Origin: Limnobacter olei
GTDB taxonomy: Bacteria > Pseudomonadota > Gammaproteobacteria > Burkholderiales > Burkholderiaceae_B
Assembly (NCBI RefSeq): GCF_029087225.1
Contig: NZ_JARFJD010000004.1
Coordinates: 29,958-93,957 of the forward strand
DNA: 64,000 bases
Reading direction: 5' to 3'
The translations under genes and the position numbers were made by a program. Shown piece by piece: positions 42,924 to 52,363 of the stretch. The first letter of the stretch is position 1. Each line of letters starts with the position of its first letter. Under the pieces are notes generated by a model. The model had not been told where the DNA came from, did no database searches, and worked only from the letters and a program-made list of their open reading frames with translations.

Positions 42924-43229
42924 TTACCTCTCTATGCGAAGTGACGTGTCATGCAATTCGACAAAGTTTCCACGCCAACTTACACCAAGAATTTCAATTG
43001 AATGAAGTTCAATGTAAGCCCCTGAAATATCAAGCTTGCTAGGCTTCGATATTTCGATTCTTAAACCATCGGAGAAGTTAAATATTCCCATACCGTCTTT
43101 CAATATGGCATTCAAATATTCATATTGATTATCGCCAGGCCGTCCAAGCACCGGATTTTCCAAATAAAACACCACACACACAACGTCTGCCAACCACTGC
43201 TTTAGAAGCAAAAAATCTTTATGGAACAT
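42924..43229 (-). CDS. Putative immunity protein for the RHS toxin
   Basis: A 101-residue acidic, soluble protein (LADVVCVVFYLENPVLGRPG, FVELHDTSLRIER) without signal peptide. Its ATG overlaps the RHS gene stop by 11 bases, the position where immunity genes of polymorphic toxins sit. Base composition is more AT-rich than the RHS shell, as in the adjoining toxin tip. No known immunity family is recognised. If the RHS toxin acts in the cytosol, this cytosolic protein is its natural antidote. Confidence 0.65.
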   Translation of the reverse strand: MFHKDFLLLKQWLADVVCVVFYLENPVLGRPGDNQYEYLNAILKDGMGIFNFSDGLRIEISKPSKLDISGAYIELHSIEILGVSWRGNFVELHDTSLRIER

Positions 43230-46200
43230 TTGGCTTAATTAACCTCGCGTCAACTTTTGGAACATAAATTTGAATTCCCCCGCCCATCAGTTGAGGGCGC
43301 ATACCCACGGTACCGGTTTGTGGCGCGGCTGGACCCTCATAGTAAACAGTACCTTCCGGCAAAGTCATTTTGGATTGATTCTCAAAAGTATTGCCCCATT
43401 CTGGTAAGACTGCACTATCTAGCTGAGATTGAAGTGGGCCTGCAGAGGGCTCTGGAGTCCAAAAACGACCATCAGCCGACGCTTTACCGCCATGATCTCG
43501 ATATACAGTCACATTCCCGTCAGATACCTTTTCGGTGTAAGTGCCACTTCTAAAAGTTGAGGCCTTCGACCTAGGATCATTTGGATCTCCAAGCGGCCCC
43601 TCTTCATGTGGACCGTATTTACCACTAACTCCCCCACCATCCTTACAACTCAACCCCCACGGATCCACCCACGTCATCGGGTTCGGTGCGTACTGGTAGG
43701 CGTTCATTCCACCCAGCAAACCAATGGGGTCTTGCGTGGTGAACTGCCCGCAGTTGGGGTCGTAGTACCGGTGCCTGTTGTAGTGTAGCCCTGTTTCTGA
43801 ATCGAAATATTGCCCCTGGAAACGCAACGGGTTTTCCACTTCGTTCACGTGGGCCAGGGCCAGCGCACCGTAGGTTTTGAAGGTGCTGGACCACACCACT
43901 TCGGCGCGGTCGTTGGTGATTTCTCGCGGGGTGCCGATGTGGTCGGTGTGGTAGTGGTACACCTGCCCGTGTTGCACCAAGGCCAGCGGTTTGAAGCTGA
44001 AGGGCTCGAACAGGTAAGTGCGGCTGGTGCTGCTCACGCCCTCCTTGATTTCACCCAACAGCACATCACCATTCCAGTAAAAGGTGGTGGTGCCCTGCTC
44101 AGTGCTTTTTGAAATTCGCCTGCCCAGTGCGTCGTAGGCGTAGCGGGTAATAACCCCCGCCACGTTCACTTCAACAAGCTGGTTTTGGGCGTTGTAGCGG
44201 TAGCGCGTTACCTGCCCTTGGCGTGGGCCGCGCTCAACAATTTCTTCTACGCGGTTGCCGCGATCGTCGTAATTAAAGCGCCTGTTGCCTTGGCGCTTTA
44301 ACCTGTTACCCGGGGTTTGTTGTGGCCTGCGGGCATTGGGGCTAGCAGGCTCTGGCAGGGCACGGCTTGCTTGTGCATCGGTGGCCTCTTGCCCCTCCAG
44401 CGCCTCAAGCAAATTGCTTGCGGGGTCGAATAAAAATGCTTCCGGTGTGGGGCCTTCCACCACGCGCAAGCGGTCGAGCAGATCGTAGTGGTACAGGCTG
44501 GTGCCGTGGCCTTGGTCGTCAATGCGCACCAGTTGGTTGCGCTGGTTGTAGCAATAGCGCCGGCGGGAAACGGTGGGGGAAAGTTCATCCCTTCGTTCGG
44601 TTTTAAAACCGTTTGCTCTGCGATTGACCTGCCCCACCAGCCTGCCCTGTGGGTCGTACAGGCTTTGGGTGTGAACCTGGTTGCCCAGCTTGCGCACCAC
44701 TTCACGGCCCAAGGTGTCGCGCTCGAACTGCGCCAGCAGTTCACCGTTGAAGTTGATTTCGCTGAGCAAACCCAATGCGTTGTACTGGTAGGCCAAAGCA
44801 CCCGAAGGTAGCCCACCACCCATTGCGCCCCAGCTGGTTTGCTTGAGCCAGCCGACCGGGTTGTATTGATGTTCTATGCGGTGTTGGTCTTGAAGCTCCG
44901 CCAGTACGCGGCCTTCGGCATCTACCTCCCATTGCAGGGTGCGGTGGGCATTGCTGGCTTGAACCAATTGGCCTTGCGGATTGTAGGCAAAGGTGGCTTC
45001 TTCACCATCGCTGTGCCGGGCTTTCAGCAATCTGCCCAAGGCGTCGCGCGTGTAGCGTGTGTAGGCCAGTGGTTGATCATTCGAAACGCCCCATTCCTGC
45101 TTTTCAAGCAAGTGGCCAGCCGCGTTGTACTGGTAGGTTTGAACGCGGCCATCGAAGCCGCTTTCTTTGGTTAAACGTTCGGCCAGGTCGTATTCAAATT
45201 GGCAGCTTTGGCCATTTTCGTTCTGCAGTTCAACAAGGTTGCGTTCGCAGTCGTAGCGGTATCGCAGGGTAAAACCTTGTGCATCAATGCGTGCGGTGGG
45301 CTGGCTTAATTTGTCGGCATATTCATAAACCGTGCTGCGGCCGGTGGGGTCGGTAATACGTTCCAGCTGGCCCAGTGGGCTGTAGCTGTATTCGGTGCAG
45401 AAGCCCTCGTGGTTGGTGGCGCGGGTGCATCGACCTAGTAAGTCGTAGGCGTAATAGGCACTTCGCCCCAGCGGGTTGCTTATGCTTGCCAGCCGCCCCC
45501 AGACGTCGAATTGGTAAGTATTGCTTTGCCCCAGTGCGTTGGTTTGCGCTTGCAGCTGGCCTTGCGCGTTGTACAACATGCGCGTGCTTTGGCCCAAGGG
45601 GTTTGTTACTTCACACAGCAAACCCAAGTGGTTGTAGCGGTAACGTGTGGTGGCACCTGTGGCATCGGTGTGGCTGGCCAGCAAGCCTTCAGGCTTGTAA
45701 GTGTTGGTGCGCACATGGCCTGCGGCATCGGTGTGCTTTAGCACTTGCCCCTGTGCGTTGACTTCAAACCTGTGCAGCTGCCCAAGCTTGTTGGTGTAAA
45801 CCACCAAATGGCCTTGGCTGTTGTACTGAAACTGCTCGCGGTGGCCCAGGGCATCCACGCGCTCCAACACCTGCCCACTGCTGTTGTAACGGGTGCGGGT
45901 AACGCCGCCTTCAGGGCCCTTTTCAAGCACGGGTAAGCCTTGGGCATTGAACTGGTATTCAGTGCGCGCACCGCGGCTATCCATGGCAACGTTGGTGGCC
46001 GTGCCGTGAATATCCCATTCAAACCGGTAGTGGTAGGTGGGTTGACCGCCCACGGGGTCGCCCCACTGGCGCACGCAGCGGGAGTGTTCGCCCGCCTGCT
46101 CCCATTCAAAGTAAATGTTGTAACCGCTTTTTAGCGTGCGCTGAACCAGTACATTGCGTTCGTTGTAGGCGTACTGTTCTTCAAAGCCTGCAGCATCGCT

Positions 46201-48117
46201 TACAGCCACAAGCTGGCCCTGTGCGTTGTAGCGGTATTGCACCAGTACCAGTTGATTCAAACCCAATTGGTTTTGTTCAAGGGCGGTGTCGGTTTCGTCT
46301 GCTGAATAACCTTGGGCCAGTTGGGCAATTTGTGCAAGCAAGCCTTGTTCGTTGTAACCCAGTACCCAACTGCTTTGGCTGCTGTACAGGTGGGTGGGCA
46401 CGCCGTGCGTGTAGTCGATAGCAAGTGCATTGCCAAAGGCGTCTTCAATGCGAACCAGCGAGAAGCGCTGTATTTTATTTTGCGTGGGTTCGCTGCCCGG
46501 CGCCATTTCAAGTGGTTCAAAGTGCCAGGCCAAACCCAGGCCGTTGCTGGCTTGCAGGCGGTAGGCTGTTTCTGCGGTGCGCGTCAGGGTTAAAAATTCA
46601 CTGGTGTTGGTGCAGCTTTGGCCTACCTTCAAGTGCTTGAAGTAAACCGTGCGGCCTTCCTCGTCGATGTAGTTCAGGCTGCTTTCCTGAGTACCCGCCT
46701 GGGCTAGCAGGTGCTGGCTTAAGGGGTGCGCCCAACCGGCCCCAAGCCCTGCATTGAATCCTTGTTCTGCAAGGCTGCTGCGGTAAGTACGTTGCCAGTT
46801 CAGGCCCACCAGGCCGGTCATTGAGCAATCGAGCAATTGCAGCAGTTCTTCACCGTTGATCATGCTGATGGGTTCACCGGCTGTTTTGGTCTCGGCCACT
46901 TTGGGTGTGTTTGCACCTTGTGTGTTGCTCGCTGCCGGTTTGCCGGGCTCAGCAGGCTTTGCCGCTGCGGTGGTGGTGCTGCTGTTTTTTGAAGATCGGT
47001 TGCCAGAGGACGCACCATCGACTGAACGCAGTTTGGAGGCCTGTGCCTTTTCAAGCGCCTTGGCGTAATTGGCCAGGTGTCTAATTGCAGCCTGGGTAAA
47101 TGGGCCCACTTTGCTGGCACCGTTTACAACCCTGGCACCCACTCGCGCTGCGCCCACGGCAAGGCTTCCGCCGAATGTGGCCAGTGCCAGCAGCACTTCA
47201 ATGCCTATGGCCACCACCACCGTGGCTGCATTACGCAAGCGCCGCAGGTGGGGTACGCTTTCAGAATATCCGTCCAGAAATTCAAACAGGCCTGTGCGCA
47301 ACAGGCGATCGGAGCCAATGAGGTTGAACAGGCGCATGCCTTCCTTCAAGGCCGCGATCATTTCTTGCGCGGTGTTGTAGGCCGCCATGCCCGCACCCAC
47401 CAGCATTTGCTGAATTTGCGCAAAGTTGGAATTGATCAGCGTCTCGAACCCAGCGCAGGTGGCCTTTACTGCATTCACAGTGAACTCAACACTGATCTTG
47501 ATCAGGCTCCACAAACCTTCGATAAAGCCCATGGCTGCAGCGCCAGCGCCCTGCCCAACGGCTTTGCCTTCTTCCCACAGTTCATGAATGCGGTGTTTCA
47601 CCTTGAACTCAAGGTTTTGTGCATCGTGTTCGCGCCAGCGGGCCAGCAAAATAGTGGCCATTTCAACCAGTGCTTTTCCGCGTTCGTATTCCGTGCTGCC
47701 AGCTTGGTGTGCAAGCAGTTTGGTTTCACTGGCCCAGTAAATGCTGTTGGGGTTGAGCAGGTCTTTTTGCGGGTTGGCTGTCAGCGGTATTTTTATCACC
47801 AGCAAATCGCCAGTGAATGCGGCTGTGCGTTGCCTTTCGCTGCGGCCCACGAAAAAACCATCGGCATACATATCGCCCTGCACCAGGCCAAAGTGGGTAA
47901 GCACTTTGCAATCGACGGTGTCGCCGGTGCGCGTGCGCGGAAACCCATGCAGCATCAGTTCATCGAGTTCGGTGTCGTTGATCGACTCTCTGTGCAGCGC
48001 CAACCAGGGCGACAGTTCGGTGCGTTTGTCGAAAAACGCCCAATAGTTGCCGCGAAAACGCAGCCCCAAACCAGACTTTACCGATTGACCAAAAACGGGA
48101 AGTTGAACGAAATCCAT
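43219..48117 (-). CDS. RHS-repeat polymorphic toxin with uncharacterised C-terminal domain
   Basis: A 1632-residue protein. The N-terminal 350 residues lack PAAR but hold hydrophobic helices (VVVAIGIEVLLALATFGGSL). A linker and DUF6531-like start (GEPISMINGEELLQLLD) lead into about 20 YD repeats (for example YDLLGRCTRATNHEGFCTEY). The RHS core (NPLRFQGQYFDSETGLHYNR, YYDPNCGQFTTQDPIGLLGG, then DPWGL) should self-cleave near the last motif. After it, about 135 residues form the toxin: YRDHGGKASADGRFWTPEP, LPEWGN and a C-terminal GGGIQIYVPKVD. The R...G...FWT pattern suggests a TNT or ADP-ribosyltransferase-like NAD enzyme, but this is not proven. The immunity gene overlaps its end. Confidence 0.9.
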   Translation of the reverse strand: MDFVQLPVFGQSVKSGLGLRFRGNYWAFFDKRTELSPWLALHRESINDTELDELMLHGFPRTRTGDTVDCKVLTHFGLVQGDMYADGFFVGRSERQRTAAFTGDLLVIKIPLTANPQKDLLNPNSIYWASETKLLAHQAGSTEYERGKALVEMATILLARWREHDAQNLEFKVKHRIHELWEEGKAVGQGAGAAAMGFIEGLWSLIKISVEFTVNAVKATCAGFETLINSNFAQIQQMLVGAGMAAYNTAQEMIAALKEGMRLFNLIGSDRLLRTGLFEFLDGYSESVPHLRRLRNAATVVVAIGIEVLLALATFGGSLAVGAARVGARVVNGASKVGPFTQAAIRHLANYAKALEKAQASKLRSVDGASSGNRSSKNSSTTTAAAKPAEPGKPAASNTQGANTPKVAETKTAGEPISMINGEELLQLLDCSMTGLVGLNWQRTYRSSLAEQGFNAGLGAGWAHPLSQHLLAQAGTQESSLNYIDEEGRTVYFKHLKVGQSCTNTSEFLTLTRTAETAYRLQASNGLGLAWHFEPLEMAPGSEPTQNKIQRFSLVRIEDAFGNALAIDYTHGVPTHLYSSQSSWVLGYNEQGLLAQIAQLAQGYSADETDTALEQNQLGLNQLVLVQYRYNAQGQLVAVSDAAGFEEQYAYNERNVLVQRTLKSGYNIYFEWEQAGEHSRCVRQWGDPVGGQPTYHYRFEWDIHGTATNVAMDSRGARTEYQFNAQGLPVLEKGPEGGVTRTRYNSSGQVLERVDALGHREQFQYNSQGHLVVYTNKLGQLHRFEVNAQGQVLKHTDAAGHVRTNTYKPEGLLASHTDATGATTRYRYNHLGLLCEVTNPLGQSTRMLYNAQGQLQAQTNALGQSNTYQFDVWGRLASISNPLGRSAYYAYDLLGRCTRATNHEGFCTEYSYSPLGQLERITDPTGRSTVYEYADKLSQPTARIDAQGFTLRYRYDCERNLVELQNENGQSCQFEYDLAERLTKESGFDGRVQTYQYNAAGHLLEKQEWGVSNDQPLAYTRYTRDALGRLLKARHSDGEEATFAYNPQGQLVQASNAHRTLQWEVDAEGRVLAELQDQHRIEHQYNPVGWLKQTSWGAMGGGLPSGALAYQYNALGLLSEINFNGELLAQFERDTLGREVVRKLGNQVHTQSLYDPQGRLVGQVNRRANGFKTERRDELSPTVSRRRYCYNQRNQLVRIDDQGHGTSLYHYDLLDRLRVVEGPTPEAFLFDPASNLLEALEGQEATDAQASRALPEPASPNARRPQQTPGNRLKRQGNRRFNYDDRGNRVEEIVERGPRQGQVTRYRYNAQNQLVEVNVAGVITRYAYDALGRRISKSTEQGTTTFYWNGDVLLGEIKEGVSSTSRTYLFEPFSFKPLALVQHGQVYHYHTDHIGTPREITNDRAEVVWSSTFKTYGALALAHVNEVENPLRFQGQYFDSETGLHYNRHRYYDPNCGQFTTQDPIGLLGGMNAYQYAPNPMTWVDPWGLSCKDGGGVSGKYGPHEEGPLGDPNDPRSKASTFRSGTYTEKVSDGNVTVYRDHGGKASADGRFWTPEPSAGPLQSQLDSAVLPEWGNTFENQSKMTLPEGTVYYEGPAAPQTGTVGMRPQLMGGGIQIYVPKVDARLIKPNVP

Positions 48118-48199
48118 AGAAGCGGTGCTGGCGAATAACCGTGCGAAGTTACTTGCCAGCCTGGATTTCGGCGAATTGAATCAGTTTGGGTGATGTTTA

Positions 48200-48223
48200 C
48201 CGGGTGATGGGGTGAGCACCCGG
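48200..48223. terminator. Hairpin downstream of the XRE regulator gene
   Basis: CCGGGTG, ten-base loop, CACCCGG: a perfect 7-bp stem 19 bases past the regulator's stop on the minus strand. No U-tract follows, so it is a weak terminator candidate. Confidence 0.4.
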
Positions 48224-48241
48224 CTTTGAGCTTGCCCCTAG

Positions 48242-48523
48242 TTAAACGATTTTTGCGTTTCTAAAAAGCTGGTCAACTGTGAGACGAGCCAGGCTGCTTT
48301 CATCGCGAGGGTCGGTGGATGAATACATGCTGACTTGCAATGCGTCAAGCACAGCGAACAGGCGGTTCACGCTGATCGACCCCGGGTTCTTCTCCAAAGA
48401 AGACACCGTGCGCTGATCTATACCAAGCCTCTCGCCCAATTGTTTTTGGGTAAGGCCCAATTCTCGCCTGCGCGTGCGGATCAGCACGGTGACATCACTC
48501 AGATTTACTTTTTTCAGTGCCAT
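48242..48523 (-). CDS. XRE-family helix-turn-helix regulator (HipB/Y4mF-like, orphan)
   Basis: A 93-residue protein whose central part (LIRTRRRELGLTQKQLGERL, then GIDQRTVSSLEKNPGSISV) is an XRE-type DNA-binding domain at about 14-62. The C-terminal ASLARLTVDQLFRNAKIV-like tail resembles antitoxin-type regulators. There is no hipA or other toxin gene beside it; RHS lies downstream (ends at 43219, starts 48117) and the aldehyde dehydrogenase gene lies upstream by 23 bases. It could be a solitary antitoxin remnant or a local regulator. Confidence 0.8.
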   Translation of the reverse strand: MALKKVNLSDVTVLIRTRRRELGLTQKQLGERLGIDQRTVSSLEKNPGSISVNRLFAVLDALQVSMYSSTDPRDESSLARLTVDQLFRNAKIV

Positions 48524-48546
48524 AGTGTTTTGAATCTACTCGGTAA

Positions 48547-49947
48547 TTACAACTTGATGACCGCCATTTTTTCCTGTGTCATGTCGTGCATGGTGTGGCC
48601 AATTCCGCCAACCCCGTACCCCGACTGCCGACGACCGGCAAATGGCATCCAATCAACACGAAACGCAGTGTGGTCGTTGACCATGACCGCGGTGGCATCA
48701 ATTTCACGCACACAGCGCAGGGCCACTTTCAACTTTTGGGTAAACACCGCAGCCTGGAATGCAACCGGCAGGCTATTGGCCTGCGCAATTGCATCAGTCA
48801 GCGATTCGGTGCCGTATACACACACCACAGGACCAAATACTTCCAGGGTACTGACCTTGGAATCGCGGGGCGGGTTCAACAACACAGTGGGTGCATAAGT
48901 GGTGTCACCCAACCTTTGGGCGCCACACAACACCTGTGCACCACCTGCTACGGCTTCATTTACCCACTGCTCAACGCGCTTGACTTCATTCGGGTTGACG
49001 AGTGGACCGCATTCCGTATCCGCCAGTATGGCGTTGCCTACTTTTAGCTTCGAGGCCTTGTCAGCAATGGCTTGCGCCAGGGCGGTGGCCATGTCTTCGG
49101 GCACGTAAACCCTCTGCACGCTAACGCAAACCTGCCCGGAATGATAAAAACCACCCTTGACCAAGGCCGGGATCATGGCCTCAAGGTCGGCGCAGTCGTC
49201 CACAATAACCGGGGCCACACCGCCATGCTCAAGCGCACAGCGCGTACCGGGCGCCAATTTACTTTTTAGCCGCCAGCCGACGGCACCCGAACCAATAAAG
49301 CTGAAAAATGCCACGCGGGCATCGGTCACCATTTGCTCGGCCACGTCGCTTTTGCAAGGCGCAAAGCGGCACCATTCCTCGGGCAAGCCTGCCTCGTACA
49401 GCATGTTCACAAAGGCCTGGCAACTCAGGGGGGTGGCACTGGCCGGCTTTACCAACACTGGGCAGCCCGTGGCAATAGCGGGGCCCACCTGGTGAACAAT
49501 CAAATTCAAGGGGTGATTGAAGGCAGACACGGCAACCACTGGGCCAATGGGCTCGCGGGTGGTGAATGCCATGCGGCCTGAACCTGCTGCGGTCAGGTCC
49601 ATTGGAATTTCCGTGCCGGTGAGGTGGCCCAATTCTTTGATGCACAGCTCAACCCCATCGATTGCGCGTGTTACTTCCACTTTGGCATCCATCAAGGGCT
49701 TGCCGCCCTCGTTGGCAATTTGAAAGGCGAGTTCATCAAACCGGCCTTGCATCAGCTGTGCCGTTTTTTTGAGAATGGCGATTCGCTGGTGCATGGGCAG
49801 CCAGTTGGCGCGGGTTTTGTGCAATTGGCTGGCGGTGTTCAACCAGGCATCGATGGTGGGCCAATCGACCAGCTTCACTTCACCAATCGGCTTTAGATCA
49901 AAGGGGTTGACTACTTCCAAAGCGGCGTTGTTCATGGAGGTACTCAT
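48547..49947 (-). CDS. NAD(P)-dependent aldehyde dehydrogenase
   Basis: Starting at MSTSMNNAALEVVNPF (49947), 466 residues; the ATG overlaps the acetolactate synthase stop (ATGA). Typical ALDH motifs are present: VSAFNHPLNLIVHQVGPAIA, VKPASATPLSC, the Glu of LEHGGVAPVIVD and the nucleophile Cys in YHSGQVCVSVQRVYV, ending with RVDWMPFAGRRQSGYGVGGI. It oxidises an aldehyde, substrate unknown; similarity in style to succinate-semialdehyde or glyceraldehyde-type enzymes is only general. Fusion into an operon with a TPP-dependent enzyme suggests the aldehyde comes from that enzyme's pathway. Confidence 0.9.
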   Translation of the reverse strand: MSTSMNNAALEVVNPFDLKPIGEVKLVDWPTIDAWLNTASQLHKTRANWLPMHQRIAILKKTAQLMQGRFDELAFQIANEGGKPLMDAKVEVTRAIDGVELCIKELGHLTGTEIPMDLTAAGSGRMAFTTREPIGPVVAVSAFNHPLNLIVHQVGPAIATGCPVLVKPASATPLSCQAFVNMLYEAGLPEEWCRFAPCKSDVAEQMVTDARVAFFSFIGSGAVGWRLKSKLAPGTRCALEHGGVAPVIVDDCADLEAMIPALVKGGFYHSGQVCVSVQRVYVPEDMATALAQAIADKASKLKVGNAILADTECGPLVNPNEVKRVEQWVNEAVAGGAQVLCGAQRLGDTTYAPTVLLNPPRDSKVSTLEVFGPVVCVYGTESLTDAIAQANSLPVAFQAAVFTQKLKVALRCVREIDATAVMVNDHTAFRVDWMPFAGRRQSGYGVGGIGHTMHDMTQEKMAVIKL

Positions 49948-51599
49948 ATCAAACACACCTTTGCGGCCAATTCGTCAATCAGCACACGTTTGTTTTCAGA
50001 ATAGTCCACGGGCACGTCTACGATGTGCACGCCCCCGGCTTTGAAGGCCCGGTCAAAGGTGGGCACCAGTTCAGCGGCACTGCCCACCCGGTGGCCGGTT
50101 GCACCATAGGCCTCGGCGTACTTCACAAAGTCGGGGTTGCCAAACTCAAGCCCCCAATCAGCAAAGCCCGCGTGCTCTTGTTTCCAGCGGATCATGCCGT
50201 ACGAGCTGTCGTTCAAAATGGTAACGACCAAGTTGAGCTTCAGGCGCACCGCAGTTTCAATTTCCTGCGAGTTCATCATGAAGCCTCCGTCGCCACAAAT
50301 GGCCATGACCCGGCGATCGGAGTACAACATGGCGGCCATCATGGCCGAGGGCAAACCGGCTCCCATGGTGGCCAGCGCGTTGTCCAACAACACGGTGTTG
50401 GGTTCATAGGCTTTGTAATTGCGGGCGTACCACAATTTGTAAATGCCGTTGTCCAGCGCAATGATGTCTTTGGCACCCATGGCGCGGCGGGTTTCGGCCA
50501 CCAGGCGTTGGGGGATGATGGGGAAGCGGTCGTCGTCCGCACCTTCTTTGATGTGCAATTCAATTTCTTCGCGAATGCGCTTGAAGTAGGCGAGGTCGCA
50601 CACCACTTTGCCGCCAATTTTCTGGGTCAACTTTTGCACGGAGCGGGCCACATCGCCCACCACTTCACATTGCGGAAAATACACCTGGTCGACTTTGGCA
50701 GAACGGTAGTTCACATGGATTACTTTCTTGCCGCCATGGGCCATGAAAAACGGCGGTTTTTCAACCACATCGTGGCCCACATTGACAATGAGGTCGGCAC
50801 GTTCAATGGCACAGTGCAAATAATCGCCGTCTGACAATGCTGCGGTGCCCAGAAAATGAGGCGAGCCCTCATCCACCACGCCCTTGCCCATTTGCGTGCT
50901 GAAAAATGGAATGCCGGTGGTTTCAATGAATTCTTGCAAAGCCAGCCTGGCCTGTTTGCGGTTTGCACCGGCGCCCAGCAGCACCAGCGGCATGCGGGCA
51001 GAGCGGATCATGGACACCGCTTCGTTGAGCACCACATCATCGGCCACGGCATAGTGCCGCTCGCTGCGGGGAATGATGGGCGCAGTGGTTTGTTCAGCGG
51101 CAATGTCTTCGGGCAGCTCGAGCAACACGGCGCCAGGGCGTTCTTCTTCGGCAATTCGAAAGGCCTCGCGAACCAGGGCGGGAATGTTGTTGCCGTGAAC
51201 GATTTGCTTGCTCATTTTGCAGATGGGCGCAAACAGATTGACCACATCGATGATCTGAAATTGGCCTTGCTTGGACTTCTTGATGGGCTTTTGCCCGGTG
51301 ATCATGATGAGCGGAAATGCACCCAGGTGGGCATAGGCGGCGGGCGTGGTGAAGTTGGTGGCCCCGGGGCCCAAGGTGGCCATGCACACGCCGGCACGGC
51401 CAGTGAGTCGACCATAGGTTGCGGCCATAAAACCTGCCCCCTGTTCGTGGCGGGTCAACACCAGTTTGATGCTGCTGTTGCGCAGGCTTTCAACCATGTC
51501 CAGGTTTTCTTCGCCGGGCACAGCGAATATGTGCTTTACGCCTTCTGCTTCCAGGGCCTGAACAAACAGATCAGATGCTTTGGTGCCTTGGGTCGACAT
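49944..51599 (-). CDS. Acetolactate synthase-type TPP enzyme, large subunit
   Basis: The 551-residue protein has the three TPP-enzyme domains. HIFAVPGEENLDMVESLR near 23-40 carries the catalytic Glu, the central domain shows GAGANRKQARLALQEFIE, and the TPP motif is GDGGFMMNSQEIETAVRL with NDSSYGMIRWKQEHAG. The protein resembles acetolactate synthase large subunits without an adjacent small regulatory subunit (ilvN), more typical of catabolic or alternative members. The next gene, coupled by ATGA, is an aldehyde dehydrogenase. The exact substrate pair is not readable; glyoxylate carboligase and oxalyl-type enzymes are relatives. Confidence 0.85.
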   Translation of the reverse strand: MSTQGTKASDLFVQALEAEGVKHIFAVPGEENLDMVESLRNSSIKLVLTRHEQGAGFMAATYGRLTGRAGVCMATLGPGATNFTTPAAYAHLGAFPLIMITGQKPIKKSKQGQFQIIDVVNLFAPICKMSKQIVHGNNIPALVREAFRIAEEERPGAVLLELPEDIAAEQTTAPIIPRSERHYAVADDVVLNEAVSMIRSARMPLVLLGAGANRKQARLALQEFIETTGIPFFSTQMGKGVVDEGSPHFLGTAALSDGDYLHCAIERADLIVNVGHDVVEKPPFFMAHGGKKVIHVNYRSAKVDQVYFPQCEVVGDVARSVQKLTQKIGGKVVCDLAYFKRIREEIELHIKEGADDDRFPIIPQRLVAETRRAMGAKDIIALDNGIYKLWYARNYKAYEPNTVLLDNALATMGAGLPSAMMAAMLYSDRRVMAICGDGGFMMNSQEIETAVRLKLNLVVTILNDSSYGMIRWKQEHAGFADWGLEFGNPDFVKYAEAYGATGHRVGSAAELVPTFDRAFKAGGVHIVDVPVDYSENKRVLIDELAAKVCLI

Positions 51600-51749
51600 G
51601 GTCGCTCTCCTTTTTTGGGGGAACGACCAGTGTCTGCCTCTTAGGTTTCAATATCAATATCTTTATCCATTCTGGGTAGTAGAGCCAATGTTTTACTTAA
51701 GTAGGATTTTATGTTCTACTAAAATTAAACTTTCATGTTGGGAACTAGC

Positions 51750-51995
51750 ATGCGCCAAACTTTACGAAAAGCAGGTGGATCGTTGGTGATGACGATTCCA
51801 AAATCGTTTGTTGCCCAAAACGGGCTCTCTGAAGGATCGCAAGTGGAACTGGTGTTGAGCGGAAAAAAAATGATCGTGGAAGCGATGCCCAAGCCAAAAT
51901 ACAAGTTGAACGAGTTGCTTGCGGAAATGCCGCAAGAATTTCCATTGGTCGAACAGTGGGACGAACTGCAAGAAACCGGTTTGGAAAAGAACTGA
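51750..51995 (+). CDS. mazE: MazE-type AbrB-fold antitoxin
   Basis: The start at MRQTLRKAGGSLVMTIPKSF (81 residues) has GGGA seven bases upstream; the ATG at 51735 is less suitable. The first 45 residues form the swapped-hairpin DNA-binding domain (GSLVMTIPKSFVAQNGLSEG). The C-terminal helix (FPLVEQWDELQETGLEKN) binds the toxin. A partial inverted repeat (AGTAG...CTACT, about 51698-51720) may be its operator. Its stop overlaps the toxin's start by one base (TGATG). Confidence 0.88.
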   Translation: MRQTLRKAGGSLVMTIPKSFVAQNGLSEGSQVELVLSGKKMIVEAMPKPKYKLNELLAEMPQEFPLVEQWDELQETGLEKN

Positions 51996-52342
51996 TGCCC
52001 TACGTTCCTAACCGCGGCGATATTGTTCACCTTCAATTCGACCCAGCCAGTGGGCAAGAAATGAAAGGACCACACTTTGGTTTGGTGGTCAGCAGCAAGC
52101 CATTCAATCAACGCGGATTGGCGATGATTTGCCCTATTTCGCAAGGGGCCGCGGCCGCAGCACGATCATTCGGTACCGTGGTTACATTGATGGGGTGCGG
52201 CAGCGACACGCAGGGTGCAGTGCACTGCCACCAACTGAAATCACTCGATTGGCGAGCCCGCAAAGCTGCAAAAAAAGAAAGCGTGCCGCAACATGTTTTA
52301 AACGATGTGATGGCACGCCTCGAGGCCATTCTTTTCGAATAG
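51995..52342 (+). CDS. mazF: MazF/ChpB-type endoribonuclease toxin
   Basis: A 115-residue protein from MPYVPNRGDIVHLQFDPASG; this start overlaps the mazE stop by one base. The PemK/MazF hallmarks are present: RGDIVHLQFDPASGQEMKG, HFGLVVSSKPFNQRG, CPISQGAA and the helix QHVLNDVMARLEAILFE. These cleave mRNA at short ribosome-free motifs. Unlike the decayed PemK at 12157, it looks intact. It converges on the monooxygenase gene, 21 bases away. Confidence 0.9.
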   Translation: MPYVPNRGDIVHLQFDPASGQEMKGPHFGLVVSSKPFNQRGLAMICPISQGAAAAARSFGTVVTLMGCGSDTQGAVHCHQLKSLDWRARKAAKKESVPQHVLNDVMARLEAILFE

Positions 52343-52363
52343 CCACGCTGGTTTGTAAAGCTT

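Noticed and set aside
47077-48138. 353-codon plus-strand ORF opposite the start of the RHS gene
   Set aside because: It is antisense to a clear RHS N-terminus, its translation has no recognisable domain, and it follows the codon bias of the opposite gene.
50025-51644. Long plus-strand ORFs opposite acetolactate synthase
   Set aside because: Gly/His-rich shadow translations of a well supported TPP enzyme gene.
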